Below are positions 23,174 to 34,789 of a DNA stretch of 64,000 nt, one piece after another. The position numbers were made by a program, and so were the translations under genes. Positions within the stretch are counted from its first letter, which is position 1, and each line of letters opens with the position of its first letter. The stretch is from Alishewanella jeotgali KCTC 22429 (GTDB lineage: Bacteria; Pseudomonadota; Gammaproteobacteria; Enterobacterales; Alteromonadaceae). The stretch is taken from contig NZ_AHTH01000017.1 of NCBI RefSeq assembly GCF_000245735.1, forward strand, positions 1-64,000, given 5' to 3'. A model generated the notes under the pieces. That model saw only the letters and a program-made list of their open reading frames with translations, made no database searches and was not told where the DNA came from.

Positions 23174-24343
23174 TTAGTCAGCCTGTTTGCGTAAAAAGGC
23201 CGGGATATCAAAAATATCAATACCACCACCTTTTGGCTCAGGTTGCACCTTGGTTTGTAATACTTCTTCACGCTGTACTACTGGCTGCGGTGCGCTCTGG
23301 CGCATGGTATTACCATGCTGTACATAGCTGTGGCTGACCGGCTCGGCACGGTGATGCGTTGGTACCAGGCTGATATCTGGTTTGCGATCCGCACCAATAC
23401 CAGTGGCAACGACGGTCACCCGCAGCTCGTCACGCATTTCCGGATCGATAACAGCACCAACGACAACGGTCGCGTTCTCAGAAGCGAAAGCTTTTACTGC
23501 GTTACCAACAGTTTCAAACTCTTCGATACTGATATCCAGACCAGCAGTGATATTCACCAGAATGCCACGCGCGCCGGATAAATCGATATCTTCCAGCAGC
23601 GGGCTGGAAATAGCCTGCTCGGCAGCTTCTTCAGCACGATCCGGGCCAGTAGCACGACCAGTACCCATCATCGCAGTACCCATTTCTGACATCACAGTAC
23701 GTACGTCAGCAAAGTCCACGTTGATCAGACCCGGGCGGGTAATTAATTCTGCGATACCCTGCACCGCACCTAACAATACGTTATTGGCCGCTTTAAACGC
23801 ATCCAGCAGGCTGGTGCCTTTACCCAGTACCTTTAACAGTTTGTCGTTCGGGATAGTGATCAGTGAGTCAACATGTTTGCTCAGCTCTGCAATACCTTCA
23901 TCGGCAAAGGCGGTGCGCTTTTTACCTTCGAACGGGAACGGTTTAGTCACCACGGCAACAGTCAGAATGCCCAGCTCTTTCGCCACTTCTGCTACGATTG
24001 GCGCAGCACCGGTACCGGTACCGCCACCCATACCCGCGGCGATAAACACCATGTCAGCGCCTTGCAGCGTTTTCTTGATGGTTTCGCGGTCTTCTTCCGC
24101 TGAGCGGCGACCAATCTCCGGATTGGCGCCGGCACCTAAACCTTTGGTTACGGCAGCACCCAGTTGCAGCGTCACATTGGCGGACGAATTACGCAGCGCC
24201 TGGGCATCAGTATTGGCGGCGATAAATTCGACGCCTTCAATATTGCTGGCAACCATATACTCGACAGCATTTCCGCCGCCGCCGCCAACCCCTACTACTT
24301 TAATGACAGCTTCTTCGCTGTGGTTTTCCATTAACTCAAACAT
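23174..24343 (-). CDS. ftsZ: Cell division GTPase FtsZ
   Basis: A 389-residue tubulin homologue that forms the Z ring. The GTP-binding signature GGGTGTG is at residues 106-112; the T7 synergy loop is within GLINVDFADVRTVMSEMG. A variable linker with several Gln and His precedes the conserved tail DIFDIPAFLRKQAD that binds FtsA, ZipA and ZapD. Follows ftsA by 28 bases. Confidence 0.98.
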   Translation of the reverse strand: MFELMENHSEEAVIKVVGVGGGGGNAVEYMVASNIEGVEFIAANTDAQALRNSSANVTLQLGAAVTKGLGAGANPEIGRRSAEEDRETIKKTLQGADMVFIAAGMGGGTGTGAAPIVAEVAKELGILTVAVVTKPFPFEGKKRTAFADEGIAELSKHVDSLITIPNDKLLKVLGKGTSLLDAFKAANNVLLGAVQGIAELITRPGLINVDFADVRTVMSEMGTAMMGTGRATGPDRAEEAAEQAISSPLLEDIDLSGARGILVNITAGLDISIEEFETVGNAVKAFASENATVVVGAVIDPEMRDELRVTVVATGIGADRKPDISLVPTHHRAEPVSHSYVQHGNTMRQSAPQPVVQREEVLQTKVQPEPKGGGIDIFDIPAFLRKQAD

Positions 24344-24371
24344 AGCTCTCTCTCCGTTTTATTACGCTTAC

Positions 24372-25607
24372 TCAAAACTGACCGTTAAACCAGCTGCTGA
24401 TTTTTTTAAATAGCCCGCTGACTGTATCGCGGCTCTGACCGGCAGCTTTTTGTTGGCTGCGTACGTCTTTGCCGTATAGTAATAAGCCAATGACACTGGC
24501 ATAAGCCGGATCACTGACATAATCTCTTAACCCGGTAACGTGCATCGGATAACCGAGTCGTACCGGCATTTGAAAAATGTCTTCAGCAAATTCGACTGCG
24601 CCTTCCATCTTGGCAGTGCCACCGGTTAACACCAGGCCAGCCGCAATTTGCTCTTCTAAACCACTGGAGCGGATTTCTTCCAACACCAATTCAAATAATT
24701 CCTGGTAACGTGGCTCTACCACTTCCGCTAGCGTATGCCGCGACATCGAACGCGCCGGCCGGCCACCGACACTGGGCACTTCGATGCTTTCTTCTTTACC
24801 CACCATACTGCGCAAGGCGCAGGCGTACTGCACCTTGATGTCTTCGGCATGGCTGATTGGAGTGCGGAAGATTTTGGCGATATCACTGGTCACCTGATTA
24901 CCGGCGACCGGGATCACAGCGGTGTGGCGCAAAGCACCATTGGTAAAGATGGCAATATCAATAGTACCACCACCAATATCGACGACACAGACACCCAACT
25001 CTTTTTCATCATCAGTTAATACCGCATAGCTGGAGGCCAGCGCGCTGAAAATTAACTGGTCGACGTGCAGACCACAACGCTCGACACATTTTTCGATATT
25101 TTTTGCCATATCATTGGCGCAGGTAATGATGTGGGCACGGGCTTCCATGCGTACGCCAGACATGCCGACCGGACTTTTAATACCTTCTTGCATATCGACC
25201 GAAAACTCTTGCGGTAACACATGCAGCATTCTGCGCTCAGCCGAAATGGGTACTGACTTAGCAGCGTGAATCACGCTCGCCACATCTTCAGCAGTCACTT
25301 CGGTATCGTTAATCGGCACCATACCGCTTTCGTTCTGGCAGCGGATATGCTTACCGGTAATACCCAGATAAACAGAGGATACCTGGCAGTCCGCCATCAG
25401 CTCAGCCTCATTCACTGCCCGCTGCACTGCCTGCACCACCAGGTTCAGATCGTTAACGCCACCTTTGTCCATGCCGCGCGACGCATGCGTCCCTACGCCT
25501 ACAATGCTAAGCTGGTTATCTGCGGTGATCTCGCCCACCACCGCTTTAATCTGCGAGGTGCCGATATCCAGACCGACTATCAAATCCCGTTCTGCTGACT
25601 TTGTCAT
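24372..25607 (-). CDS. ftsA: Cell division protein FtsA
   Basis: A 411-residue actin-fold ATPase that ties FtsZ filaments to the membrane. Visible: the N-terminal LIVGLDIGTSQIKAVVGE phosphate loop, CVVDIGGGTIDIAIFTNG, and VLTGGTAKMEG. The C-terminal amphipathic helix, LFKKISSWFNGQF, is the membrane anchor. The start overlaps the ftsQ stop by 4 bases. Confidence 0.97.
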   Translation of the reverse strand: MTKSAERDLIVGLDIGTSQIKAVVGEITADNQLSIVGVGTHASRGMDKGGVNDLNLVVQAVQRAVNEAELMADCQVSSVYLGITGKHIRCQNESGMVPINDTEVTAEDVASVIHAAKSVPISAERRMLHVLPQEFSVDMQEGIKSPVGMSGVRMEARAHIITCANDMAKNIEKCVERCGLHVDQLIFSALASSYAVLTDDEKELGVCVVDIGGGTIDIAIFTNGALRHTAVIPVAGNQVTSDIAKIFRTPISHAEDIKVQYACALRSMVGKEESIEVPSVGGRPARSMSRHTLAEVVEPRYQELFELVLEEIRSSGLEEQIAAGLVLTGGTAKMEGAVEFAEDIFQMPVRLGYPMHVTGLRDYVSDPAYASVIGLLLYGKDVRSQQKAAGQSRDTVSGLFKKISSWFNGQF

Positions 25608-26356
25608 GTTTTTCTCTTTGTGTCTGTTACTGCATAGCGCACGGCAATGCCCGTGTCATAACGTAAATCAACTTCGGCCATCCCGGCCTGATGTTGTTGC
25701 ATTTGTGGATACAGATCGATAAAGCGCTGCAGCCGTTTTAGGGTATCTTCGCGCCCAAGCTGTAAACTTAAGCCATCGTCCAATTCCAAACGCCAGGCGA
25801 AACGCTCTGTTAACCATACCTTGCGTACCTCGAACTGATGCAGCTTGAGCAACTGCTGCATTTTACTGAACATCGTCAGTGCATCTTGCTCGGTTCCTTC
25901 CGGACCATGTAACCAGGGCAAAGTCGTTACCAGCGGTTGTATTGGCGCGGTAAATACCTGGCCCTTGTCATTCAATAGCTGATCACCGTTCCAAACCGCC
26001 ACCGGTTGCTGCTCAGTCACTACCACCACCAGCGTATCGGGCCAAAGTTTACGCACAGCGCTTTGATACACCCAAGGCTGCAATTGCAGGAACTGCTGCA
26101 CCTGATCCACATTCACCCGAAAAAAGTTTCCTACATATTCTTGCTGCAAGCGCTGCTGTAATTCGGCCGCGTCCAGTTGCTGAAACTTACCGTATAGCTT
26201 CACCTGCGAAATCGGGGCACTTTGCTGATCCTGCACCCAGTTTTTTAGCGTCGCGATCAGGTACATTAAAAAAATCAGCGAGCAGGTAAAAAACACCAAG
26301 CCGGCGATAAATTCCGCCCGGCTTCTGACTGGTGCTTGATTAACCTGCTCTGCCAT
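25604..26356 (-). CDS. ftsQ: Cell division protein FtsQ
   Basis: A 250-residue bitopic protein: a short cytoplasmic part, one membrane segment (FIAGLVFFTCSLIFLMYLIA, about 15-34), then a POTRA domain (VKLYGKFQQLDAAELQQRL) and the FtsQ beta domain. Connects FtsB/FtsL with the rest of the divisome. Lies between ddlB and ftsA as in E. coli. Confidence 0.94.
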   Translation of the reverse strand: MAEQVNQAPVRSRAEFIAGLVFFTCSLIFLMYLIATLKNWVQDQQSAPISQVKLYGKFQQLDAAELQQRLQQEYVGNFFRVNVDQVQQFLQLQPWVYQSAVRKLWPDTLVVVVTEQQPVAVWNGDQLLNDKGQVFTAPIQPLVTTLPWLHGPEGTEQDALTMFSKMQQLLKLHQFEVRKVWLTERFAWRLELDDGLSLQLGREDTLKRLQRFIDLYPQMQQHQAGMAEVDLRYDTGIAVRYAVTDTKRKT

Positions 26357-26362
26357 TGCCGC

Positions 26363-27274
26363 TTAGCTCCTCGTCGCCTGAGCTTGTTGTAAAATAGCCA
26401 GCACCAGCTGCTGAAAACTGTAACCTGCTGCTTTTGCCGCCATCGGCACCAGCGATTTCTCAGTCATACCCGGTACAGTATTCACTTCCAGCAAATAGTG
26501 CTGTCCGGCCTGATCCAACATTAAATCAACACGGCCCCAGCCACTGGCGCCTACCGCTTTAAAAGCGGCTAGGGCACTTTGCTGCATAGCCGCAGTGAGC
26601 TCAGCGGTCAGTGGTGCCGGGCACAGATATTCAGTGCTATTGGCCTGATATTTGGCTTCGTAATCATAAAACGCGCGCGGCGTGCGCATTTCAACTATCG
26701 GTAATACCTGCTCATTTAAAATAGCGATGGTAAATTCCCGACCGTCAATCCAGCGTTCAACCAGCACTTCCTGATCATATTGATGGGCGGTGGCGATAGC
26801 AGCGGCCAGCTCTGCCGCATTGCTGGCTGCACTCATGCCAATACTGGAGCCTTCGTTGGCGGGCTTAACCATCACCTTACCACCGAGTTGCTGTAACATA
26901 GCGGCGTAGTCGGTATCGTCGGGGCGCACGACCAAAAACGGTGCTGTTGGCAAACCTTGCGCCTGGAATAACCACTTACAACGGATCTTATCCATTGCCA
27001 GCGCTGAGCCCAGTACACCACTACCGGTATAGGGTAACCCCAGCTGCTGCAAGGCGCCTTGCATGGTGCCATCTTCGCCACCGCGACCATGTAATACGAT
27101 AAAGACCTGATCCGCTTGCAAACTCGATAACGGCTGCTCTTTCGGGTCAAAGGCAAAGGCATCAATACCGGCGTCCTGTAGTGCCGACAATACCGCCTTA
27201 CCGGAGCGCAGTGATACCTCGCGCTCAGCTGAGCGGCCACCAAACATCACGGCAACTTTTGCATTCTGGCTCAT
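26363..27274 (-). CDS. ddlB: D-alanine--D-alanine ligase
   Basis: A 303-residue ATP-grasp enzyme making D-Ala-D-Ala for the peptidoglycan stem. [19 protein letters not shown] at the N-terminus, [13 protein letters not shown], and [20 protein letters not shown] at the C-terminus are all conserved. Overlaps the murC stop by 4 bases. Confidence 0.97.
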   Translation of the reverse strand: MSQNAKVAVMFGGRSAEREVSLRSGKAVLSALQDAGIDAFAFDPKEQPLSSLQADQVFIVLHGRGGEDGTMQGALQQLGLPYTGSGVLGSALAMDKIRCKWLFQAQGLPTAPFLVVRPDDTDYAAMLQQLGGKVMVKPANEGSSIGMSAASNAAELAAAIATAHQYDQEVLVERWIDGREFTIAILNEQVLPIVEMRTPRAFYDYEAKYQANSTEYLCPAPLTAELTAAMQQSALAAFKAVGASGWGRVDLMLDQAGQHYLLEVNTVPGMTEKSLVPMAAKAAGYSFQQLVLAILQQAQATRS

Positions 27275-28725
27275 TGCGCAGCTCCCTTGGTTGCTTTTAA
27301 CTGTTCAATATCTAACTGCATGGCGGCCAGCTGCTTCACCAGGCTGCCAATATTGCCGGCGCCTTGCGTCAGAACGACATCACCATCCTGTAATACTTCA
27401 GCCAGGCTGGCGGCCAGATCGGCTGGCTGGGCGACATAAATCGGTTCCAGTTGCCCGCGCGCACGAATAGAGCGCGCCAAACTGCGGCTATCTGCACCGG
27501 GAATGGGGGCTTCACCAGCCGCATAAACTTCGAGTAGTAACAGCGTATCGACTTCAGACAGCACCCGGGCGAAGTCATCATAGAGATCCCGGGTTCGGGT
27601 ATAACGGTGTGGCTGATAACACATCACTAAGCGTCGCTGCGGCCAAGCACTGCGCACGGCAGCAACGGTTGCCGCTACTTCGGTTGGATGATGGCCATAA
27701 TCATCCAGTAACAATACCTTGCCACGGCCGGTTTCAAATTCGCCGTACTGCTGGAAGCGCCGGCCAATGCCTTCAAATTTACTCAGTGCTGCCAATATAG
27801 CCTGTTCAGCAATGCCTTCATCCTGTGCCAAAGCAAAGACTGCCGTGGCATTTAACGCATTATGCCGACCCGGTAAATTCAGACTGATTTCTCGCTGATT
27901 ACCAGCTGGATCGGTGATCAGAAACTGGCTACGGGTACCCGTTTGGCTAAAGTCGCTAATTTGATAATCAGCATCGTCGCTAAAACCATAGGTTAAGACC
28001 GTACGACCAATACAAGGGATCAGCTGCCGTAATACCGGATCATCAAGGCAAACTACGGCCAGACCATAGAAAGGTAAATTATGTAAGAACTCCATATAGG
28101 TGGCTTTGAGCTTTTCAAAGTCGCCCTGATAGGTATCCATATGGTCCGCTTCGATATTGGTAATCACGGTTGCCATCGGCTGTAAATGCAAAAAGGAAGC
28201 GTCGCTTTCGTCGGCTTCAGCAATCAGGTAACGGCCAGCACCTAAACGGGCATTAGAGCCCGCTGAATTTAATAATCCACCAATCACAAAGGTCGGATCG
28301 GCGCCGGCTTCAGCGAAAACAGAGGCCATTAAACTGGTGGTCGTGGTTTTGCCGTGAGTTCCGGCGATGGCGATACCGTGGCGAAAGCGCATTAACTCCC
28401 CGAGCATCTCTGCACGACGCACTACCGGGATGCGCAATTCACGCGCGCTGCTCACCTCTGGATTATCGGCTTTAATGGCGCTGGATACCACGACAACGCT
28501 GGCACCCTGAATATTCGCCGCAGTGTGGCCGATAAAAATCTCCGCCCCTAACCCCGCCAGCCGTTCTGTTACCGCACCTGCGGCAATGTCTGAACCACTG
28601 ACTTTATAACCTTCATTAAGCAGCACCTCGGCAATACCGCCCATACCGGCGCCGCCGATACCGACAAAATGAATCCGTTCAACCCTGCGCATCGCCTGCT
28701 TTTTCTGCTGGAGTGTCGTAATCAT
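27271..28725 (-). CDS. murC: UDP-N-acetylmuramate--L-alanine ligase MurC
   Basis: A 484-residue Mur ligase that adds L-Ala to UDP-MurNAc. [17 protein letters not shown] near residue 19 binds the UDP part; [12 protein letters not shown] is the P-loop. I chose the ATG at 28725 ([18 protein letters not shown]), which follows an AGGA and lies at the murG stop; the frame is open nine codons further. Confidence 0.96.
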   Translation of the reverse strand: MITTLQQKKQAMRRVERIHFVGIGGAGMGGIAEVLLNEGYKVSGSDIAAGAVTERLAGLGAEIFIGHTAANIQGASVVVVSSAIKADNPEVSSARELRIPVVRRAEMLGELMRFRHGIAIAGTHGKTTTTSLMASVFAEAGADPTFVIGGLLNSAGSNARLGAGRYLIAEADESDASFLHLQPMATVITNIEADHMDTYQGDFEKLKATYMEFLHNLPFYGLAVVCLDDPVLRQLIPCIGRTVLTYGFSDDADYQISDFSQTGTRSQFLITDPAGNQREISLNLPGRHNALNATAVFALAQDEGIAEQAILAALSKFEGIGRRFQQYGEFETGRGKVLLLDDYGHHPTEVAATVAAVRSAWPQRRLVMCYQPHRYTRTRDLYDDFARVLSEVDTLLLLEVYAAGEAPIPGADSRSLARSIRARGQLEPIYVAQPADLAASLAEVLQDGDVVLTQGAGNIGSLVKQLAAMQLDIEQLKATKGAAQ

Positions 28726-29807
28726 ACTACTTGTCCTGTTACTTGCTGGCATAACGTCACGACCTGCGCCGTAGCATTATCCAGTGCCAGTGCTCTGGCT
28801 TTATTTGCGCGCTCGGCTAAGCCGGCCTTGTTGTGCATAAATTCGGCTAAAATAGGGACTATGCCCGGCGCCATCAGTTGATGCTGGGGTAATAACCAAC
28901 CCGCATCGTGGCTGGTCAGCGTTTTGGCATTGGCCGTTTGATGATCGTCAATCGCTGTCGGCAGTGGTACAAAGATCGCCGCAATACCCGCGGCAGCCAC
29001 TTCACTAACAGTGAGCGCCCCAGCACGGCATATTACCAAATCTGCCCAGCGATAAGCTTCCGCCATATTTTTGATAAAGGCACATACCTCTATTTGCAGC
29101 CCCTGCTCACGCAGTGGCTGATAGGCGTTATATACTTGCTGATACATGGCATCACCGGTCTGATGTTTTACCGCCAGTACGCCTTGGTGTGCTAACGCAA
29201 TCAGTTGTGGTGGTAGTTGCTCATTCAGCGCCTTTGCTCCCAAGCTTCCACCAACAATTAATATTCTGAGCTCAGCATTAACCGGACGCTGTTCACGACA
29301 GCCGATCACTTCTTTACGTACTGGATTACCCACCAGCTGCTGCTTGACGGAGCTGGCGAAAGCCTCAGGGAAGGCCACCATGATTTTTTCAGCAAAACGT
29401 GCCAGTAGCTTATTGGTGCTGCCCGGCACGGCATTTTGCTCGTGGATCAAAAGTGGTATGCCGCCAAGCCAGGCAGCGAAGCCTCCCGGCCCACTGGCAT
29501 AACCGCCAAAGCCAATCACCAATTGCGGCTTTATTTGCTTAATAATCTGACGCGCCTGCCATACTGAACGCAGTAACATAAAGGGCGCTGCCAACTTTGC
29601 GCCTAATCCCTTACCACGTAAACCAGCTACCTTAATACTGTAAAACGGATAACCAAACTCCGGCACCAATTGTGCTTCCATTCGATCTGCAGTCCCCAGC
29701 CACGCAATATCCCAGCCGGCTTGCTGCAGCGCGTTAGCTACCGCCTGAGCCGGAAAAATATGCCCACCGGTTCCTCCAGCCATAATTAGCGCCAGCGGCT
29801 TAGTCAT
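28722..29807 (-). CDS. murG: Lipid II synthase MurG
   Basis: A 361-residue membrane-associated glycosyltransferase that adds GlcNAc to lipid [20 protein letters not shown] at the N-terminus and [26 protein letters not shown] in the C-terminal domain are diagnostic. The ATG at 29807 has a near-perfect GGAGG ribosome site that lies inside the end of ftsW; this decides the start over the longer frame upstream. Confidence 0.97.
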   Translation of the reverse strand: MTKPLALIMAGGTGGHIFPAQAVANALQQAGWDIAWLGTADRMEAQLVPEFGYPFYSIKVAGLRGKGLGAKLAAPFMLLRSVWQARQIIKQIKPQLVIGFGGYASGPGGFAAWLGGIPLLIHEQNAVPGSTNKLLARFAEKIMVAFPEAFASSVKQQLVGNPVRKEVIGCREQRPVNAELRILIVGGSLGAKALNEQLPPQLIALAHQGVLAVKHQTGDAMYQQVYNAYQPLREQGLQIEVCAFIKNMAEAYRWADLVICRAGALTVSEVAAAGIAAIFVPLPTAIDDHQTANAKTLTSHDAGWLLPQHQLMAPGIVPILAEFMHNKAGLAERANKARALALDNATAQVVTLCQQVTGQVV

Positions 29808-30999
29808 GCTTACCTCCGCTAACCGCTTGCTTACCCTGCAACCGCACCTCAAAATCAATCCGTAACAATAGTGCGGCAGCCATTAACATGATAATTAAAC
29901 TACTGCCACCATAACTGACAAAGGGTAATGTCATACCCTTAGTTGGCATCATGCCGCTGGCCATACCGGCATTGACCGCTGTTTGAAAGCCAATCCAAAT
30001 CGCCAGGGCGTAGGCCATAAAACCGTGAAAACTCATGCCTTTTTGCAAAGCCCGATTACCCATCATCAGCGCCCGAAACACCATCAGGAACAACAAACAA
30101 AGCAGCATGGCAACACCAAAGAAGCCGGTTTCTTCACCAATAACGGAGATAATAAAGTCAGTATGCGCTTCCGGCAGATACTCAAGTTTCTGAATACTGT
30201 TGCCCAGCCCCTGTCCGGACCAGCCGCCGCGGCCAAAGGCCATCAAGGATTGTGTTAACTGATAGCCACTGCCAAAGGGATCAGCCCAAGGATCAAGGAA
30301 GGCAGTAACCCGTCGCCAGCGGTACTCGCTATAGAAAATTAACACCGCTATTGACGCCAGACCGGTCAGGATCAGGGCAATAAACTGCCATAACTTAGCG
30401 CCGGCCAAAAACAGCAAAACCACCGCCGTCGCAAACATAACGATTACTGTTCCCAGATCCGGTTGCATTAACAGTAACACTGCCACCACAAACAGCATGA
30501 TTAAAGGCTTCAAAAAGCCCATCAAGTTTTCCCGTACTTCTTCATGCCGGCGCACCAGATAACTGGCCAGATAACAAAAGAAGAACAGTTTGGCCGGTTC
30601 GGCCCCCTGAACGTTTATCGGCCCCAGTGCCAGCCAACGGGTGGAGCCATTGACGTTTTTACCAAAGAGTAGTACTGCAACCAACAGCGCCAGGGCGGCA
30701 AATAGCAGCTGCATATTATAGTTATGCCAAAAACTAATCGGCAGCCGGGTGACCACATAAGCGGCGACAAAGCCGATACCCATATAGATTAGGTGGCGCA
30801 CGGTAAAATGGAGTGGATTACCGTATAAGCGCTCCGCAACCGGAATGGAGGCACTGGTCACCATGACCAGACCAAAGGCCAATACCAGTAGTAATGCTGT
30901 CAGGAATACATTATCAAAAGTGCCCTGGTCTTTACTTTGCCACCAGCTATCCAGACGGGGTAACGGATTAAAGCGACTACCTAACAAGATAGCTTTCAT
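29800..30999 (-). CDS. ftsW: Peptidoglycan glycosyltransferase FtsW
   Basis: A 399-residue SEDS-family membrane protein with about ten membrane segments, which polymerises septal glycan with FtsI. Conserved stretches: GNPLHFTVRHLIYMGIG, QPDLGTVIVM, and LPFVSYGGSSLI near the C-terminus. Overlaps murG by 8 bases and murD by 4. Confidence 0.96.
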   Translation of the reverse strand: MKAILLGSRFNPLPRLDSWWQSKDQGTFDNVFLTALLLVLAFGLVMVTSASIPVAERLYGNPLHFTVRHLIYMGIGFVAAYVVTRLPISFWHNYNMQLLFAALALLVAVLLFGKNVNGSTRWLALGPINVQGAEPAKLFFFCYLASYLVRRHEEVRENLMGFLKPLIMLFVVAVLLLMQPDLGTVIVMFATAVVLLFLAGAKLWQFIALILTGLASIAVLIFYSEYRWRRVTAFLDPWADPFGSGYQLTQSLMAFGRGGWSGQGLGNSIQKLEYLPEAHTDFIISVIGEETGFFGVAMLLCLLFLMVFRALMMGNRALQKGMSFHGFMAYALAIWIGFQTAVNAGMASGMMPTKGMTLPFVSYGGSSLIIMLMAAALLLRIDFEVRLQGKQAVSGGKHD

Positions 31000-32327
31000 G
31001 GCTTTAACTCCCGCACTGCGGCAGCAAATTGTTCGCCCCTGTCAGCATAGCTTTTAAACATATCTAAACTGGCACAGGCTGGTGATAACAGCACCATATC
31101 ACCAGCTTTCGCCAGTTCGGCAGCGGCTTTCACCGCCTGTTGTAGTGTTTTCACCTGCGTACTATTTGGCATTAACGCAGCAATAGCTGGACCATCCTGC
31201 CCCAAGGTGATCAAATGCTGCACATCACGCAGCAGCGCAGGTTGCAACTCAGTCAGATCAGCCCCTTTGGCATCCCCACCGGCAATCAGGATCAGCTTAC
31301 CTTCAACACTGCTGCGCAGTCCGGCCAGCGCAGCCAGGGTTGCGCCGATATTAGTGCCCTTGGAGTCGTTGACCCAGCGCACACCCTGCCGCTCCAGCAC
31401 CAGCTCGCAACGATGCGCCAGGCCGCGGAAAGTTTTTAACGTAGTAGCAATGGCTTCGCGGCTTGCTCCTGCCGCTAAAGCCAGAGCCGCTGCAGCCAAC
31501 GCGTTAAACTGGTTATGTTTGCCAAATAAACTCAGTTCAGATAGCGGTAACAGTGGTGCACCGGCGACCAGCAGATAATCCTGTTGCTGGTAGTGTACTA
31601 TGCCATAGCCACTAGTATTGTCCTGCAGGCTTAGACCAAGCCGCGGTCCTGAGCTGGTGGGTAGCGTCAAGCTATCAGCAGCGTTATAGACCGCCAGCGC
31701 GCTATGTTGATAAATACGTTGTTTGGCAGCGGCGTAATCGGCCAGATCCAGATAGCGATCCAGATGATCGGCACTAACATTTAGATTGGCCGCGGCAACT
31801 AACTGTAAATGCTCAGTCGTTTCCAACTGAAAGCTAGATAGCTCCAGTACATAGACTTCTGTATCGCCTTTGCTTAATGCATCCAATACCGGCAAGCCAA
31901 TATTACCTGCCGCCAACGCATTAATTCCGCTTTGCTGTAACATTGCCTCTGTCAGCTTGGTCACAGTTGATTTGCCATTGGAACCGGTGACGGCCACAGC
32001 AGGCTTAGTATTGTAGCAAGCAAATAGCTCAACATCGCCGATAATACGTGCGCCCTGCAACTTGGCAAAACGCAACGCCGGATGTTTTACCGACAACCCC
32101 GGACTCACGATGATCAGCTCCATTTGTGCCAGCCGGTTGGCATCCAGCTCACCTAAATAAATACCGTCAACTTTCTCTGCTGCGATCTGCTCCAGTCCGG
32201 CCGGTTGCTTACGGGTATCCATTAGTACCGGCTTAATACCTTTTGACAGCAAAAAACGCACCGTAGCCAGACCTGACTGGCCCAACCCAACAACAGCGAT
32301 TCGTTTTGCGGTCAATAAGTCTTGCAT
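30996..32327 (-). CDS. murD: UDP-N-acetylmuramoyl-L-alanine--D-glutamate ligase MurD
   Basis: A 443-residue Mur ligase that adds D-Glu. P-loop AVTGSNGKSTVTKL (about residue 112), FRGLAHRCELVLERQGVRWVNDSKGTN, and LLSPACASLDMFKSYADRGEQF near the C-terminus. Follows mraY by 6 bases. Confidence 0.97.
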   Translation of the reverse strand: MQDLLTAKRIAVVGLGQSGLATVRFLLSKGIKPVLMDTRKQPAGLEQIAAEKVDGIYLGELDANRLAQMELIIVSPGLSVKHPALRFAKLQGARIIGDVELFACYNTKPAVAVTGSNGKSTVTKLTEAMLQQSGINALAAGNIGLPVLDALSKGDTEVYVLELSSFQLETTEHLQLVAAANLNVSADHLDRYLDLADYAAAKQRIYQHSALAVYNAADSLTLPTSSGPRLGLSLQDNTSGYGIVHYQQQDYLLVAGAPLLPLSELSLFGKHNQFNALAAAALALAAGASREAIATTLKTFRGLAHRCELVLERQGVRWVNDSKGTNIGATLAALAGLRSSVEGKLILIAGGDAKGADLTELQPALLRDVQHLITLGQDGPAIAALMPNSTQVKTLQQAVKAAAELAKAGDMVLLSPACASLDMFKSYADRGEQFAAAVRELKP

Positions 32328-32333
32328 AGGCTC

Positions 32334-33416
32334 TTATCTCAGTTTCAGGGTGGCTAAACCCACCAGCACAAAGATGATCGACAGGATCCAGAAGCGCACA
32401 ATCACCCGAGGTTCTGGCCAGCCTTTTAATTCATAGTGGTGGTGGATTGGTGCCATCCGGAAAATCCGCTGTTTGCGCAGTTTGTATGAACCGACCTGCA
32501 GGATCACTGACAGCGTTTCCATCACAAAGATACCGCCCATAATAAACAACACGATTTCCTGGCGGACTAAAATGGCAATTACCCCCAGCACCGCACCCAG
32601 TGCCAATGAGCCGACATCACCCATAAACACCAGCGCCGGGTAAGTGTTAAACCAGAGGAACCCCAAACCAGCACCAATTAACGCGGCGCAAAATACGACC
32701 AGCTCCCCGGCATAAGGTAGGAAAGGAATATTCAGATAGCTGGCAAAGTTCACATTACCGCTGGCATAGGCAATAATGGCAAAGGCACCGGCCACCATAA
32801 TAGTCGGCACTATGGCCAGACCATCCAGACCATCGGTCAGATTAACGGCGTTACTGGTGCCGACAATCACAAAATAGGCCAACGCAATAAACAGTAAGCC
32901 CAGCTGTGGCATCACCTCTTTGAAAAAAGGCAATAGCAGCGCAGTTTCTGCCGGCCGCTCAGCCGTGGCATAAAGGAAAAACGCGGTTAACAGCGCAAAT
33001 ACCGACTGCCAGAAGTACTTCCAGCGCGCGATCAGCCCCTTGGGATCCTTGCGGATCACTTTGCGGTAATCATCAATAAAGCCGATGGTGCCAAAGCTGA
33101 CCAGCACAAACAGCACCACCCAGATGTATTTATTGCTCAGGTTGGCCCATAGCAAGGTCGAAATCAGAATTGAACCCAGGATCAACAGTCCGCCCATCGT
33201 CGGGGTGCCTTTCTTCGAGAAATGGCTCTCCGGACCGTCATTGCGTACTACCTGCCCAATCTGCATCCGCTGCAAGGCGGCGATCAGCTTGGGCCCAAGA
33301 TAAAGGCTGAGTAACAAGGCGGTTAATACGCCCAAAATCGCCCGGAATGTCAGATAACTGATCACATTAAAGGCACTGATATACTGCGTTAAATACTCTG
33401 CTAACCACACTAACAT
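32334..33416 (-). CDS. mraY: Phospho-MurNAc-pentapeptide transferase MraY
   Basis: A 360-residue, ten-segment membrane enzyme that forms lipid I on undecaprenyl phosphate. The start [20 protein letters not shown] at 33416 matches E. coli MraY exactly in position. The active-site region [21 protein letters not shown] and [13 protein letters not shown] are all present. Overlaps the end of murF by 7 bases. Confidence 0.97.
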   Translation of the reverse strand: MLVWLAEYLTQYISAFNVISYLTFRAILGVLTALLLSLYLGPKLIAALQRMQIGQVVRNDGPESHFSKKGTPTMGGLLILGSILISTLLWANLSNKYIWVVLFVLVSFGTIGFIDDYRKVIRKDPKGLIARWKYFWQSVFALLTAFFLYATAERPAETALLLPFFKEVMPQLGLLFIALAYFVIVGTSNAVNLTDGLDGLAIVPTIMVAGAFAIIAYASGNVNFASYLNIPFLPYAGELVVFCAALIGAGLGFLWFNTYPALVFMGDVGSLALGAVLGVIAILVRQEIVLFIMGGIFVMETLSVILQVGSYKLRKQRIFRMAPIHHHYELKGWPEPRVIVRFWILSIIFVLVGLATLKLR

Positions 33417-34789
33417 GGCTGAGTCTCCTGCTGACAACGTTCTAGCAAGTCCTGTACAACCTTTTCCATTCTCGCGCTGCGTGAACCTTTCACCAGGAGC
33501 GTAACGTCTTGTTGACCGGCAATGATTGGTAGCAAATGCTCGACCAGCGTTTGCTGTTGACTAAAATGGGCACCAGTAACTCCAAAGCGGTCACTGGCGC
33601 TCTGTGATAACACACCAACAGTGAATAACAGATTAATACCGGCTTTTTTGGCGTAATCGCCAATCTGTTCATGGTATAAACGGGCGTCAGCACCCAACTC
33701 ACCCATATCACCGAGTAACAAGCCGCGGAAGCCCGAATAGCTGGCCAGCAAGTCAATGGCCGCTTTCACCGATTCCACATTCGCATTGTAGGTGTCGTCA
33801 ATAATTTTCAGACCGGCTTTGGGCGTCAGCAAATTAGTACGGCCTTTAACCGCTTGCATCCCGAGCAGGCCGCGCTGTACTTGCCGTAAATTCAGGCCCA
33901 GTCCGAGGGCTGCAGCGGCGGCAGCCAGCGCATTAGCGACATTATGCCGGCCGGGGATTTTCAGCTGGATTTGCTCATTGCCCTGCGGGCTATGTAACAG
34001 AAAATGCGCACAACCACTGGCATCCAGACGAATGTCAGAGGCATGAAAATCTGCTGCCGGATTTTGTAAACTAAAGGTCTGGCAGGCTTGCTGTCTGACC
34101 TGCGCCAGCCAGTAATCGCTAAAATCACTGTCCAGTGACACTACGGCGCTGCCGGTATCGGTTAAACCACTGTAAATTTCTGCTTTAGCACGGGCCACGC
34201 CATAAACATCGCCAAAGCCCTCCAGATGCGATGCGGCGGCATTGGTGATCAAGGCGACATCCGGCTTCACCAGCGCCGTGGTATAAGCTACCTCGCCGGG
34301 ATGGTTGGCCCCCAGTTCAAGTACCGCATATTGGTGTTCCGGTGTTAACCGCAATAGGGTCAGGGGCACACCAATGTCATTATTAAAATTACCCGCCGTC
34401 GCCAATACCGGCCCTTGCTGGCTTAGGATCGCGGCCAGCATTTCTTTTACCGTGGTTTTACCGGCACTACCGGTAATCGCCACCGTTTTTGGCGCCAGCC
34501 GTTGTTTCAGGGCCGCGCCAATCTGCCCCAAAGCTATGCGGCCATCCGGTACCAGAATATAAGGCAGGGCAACCGGCGGCTGTTGATTGCAAATCAGCGC
34601 TACCGCACCCTTTGCCGCCACCTCAGCTAAAAACTGATTGCCATCAAAATTCGGGCCCTTTAACGCCAAAAACAGCGCTGTACCTTCCAGGGTGCGGCTG
34701 TCGGTGCTGATGCTTTCAATCAGCCGGTCTTCGCCGACTAATGGGGCCTGCAGAATGGTTGCCAACTCGGATAAATGGAGCGGGATCAT
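33410..34789 (-). CDS. murF: UDP-MurNAc-tripeptide--D-Ala-D-Ala ligase MurF
   Basis: A 459-residue Mur ligase that adds D-Ala-D-Ala. P-loop [14 protein letters not shown] (about residue 105), [15 protein letters not shown], and [16 protein letters not shown]. Overlaps both murE (4 bases) and mraY. Confidence 0.97.
   Translation of the reverse strand: MIPLHLSELATILQAPLVGEDRLIESISTDSRTLEGTALFLALKGPNFDGNQFLAEVAAKGAVALICNQQPPVALPYILVPDGRIALGQIGAALKQRLAPKTVAITGSAGKTTVKEMLAAILSQQGPVLATAGNFNNDIGVPLTLLRLTPEHQYAVLELGANHPGEVAYTTALVKPDVALITNAAASHLEGFGDVYGVARAKAEIYSGLTDTGSAVVSLDSDFSDYWLAQVRQQACQTFSLQNPAADFHASDIRLDASGCAHFLLHSPQGNEQIQLKIPGRHNVANALAAAAAALGLGLNLRQVQRGLLGMQAVKGRTNLLTPKAGLKIIDDTYNANVESVKAAIDLLASYSGFRGLLLGDMGELGADARLYHEQIGDYAKKAGINLLFTVGVLSQSASDRFGVTGAHFSQQQTLVEHLLPIIAGQQDVTLLVKGSRSARMEKVVQDLLERCQQETQPC

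Noticed and set aside
23382-24413. 343-codon open frame antisense to ftsZ
   Set aside because: Low-complexity Ser/Ala/Pro composition typical of the reverse of a GC-rich conserved gene; ftsZ is certain.
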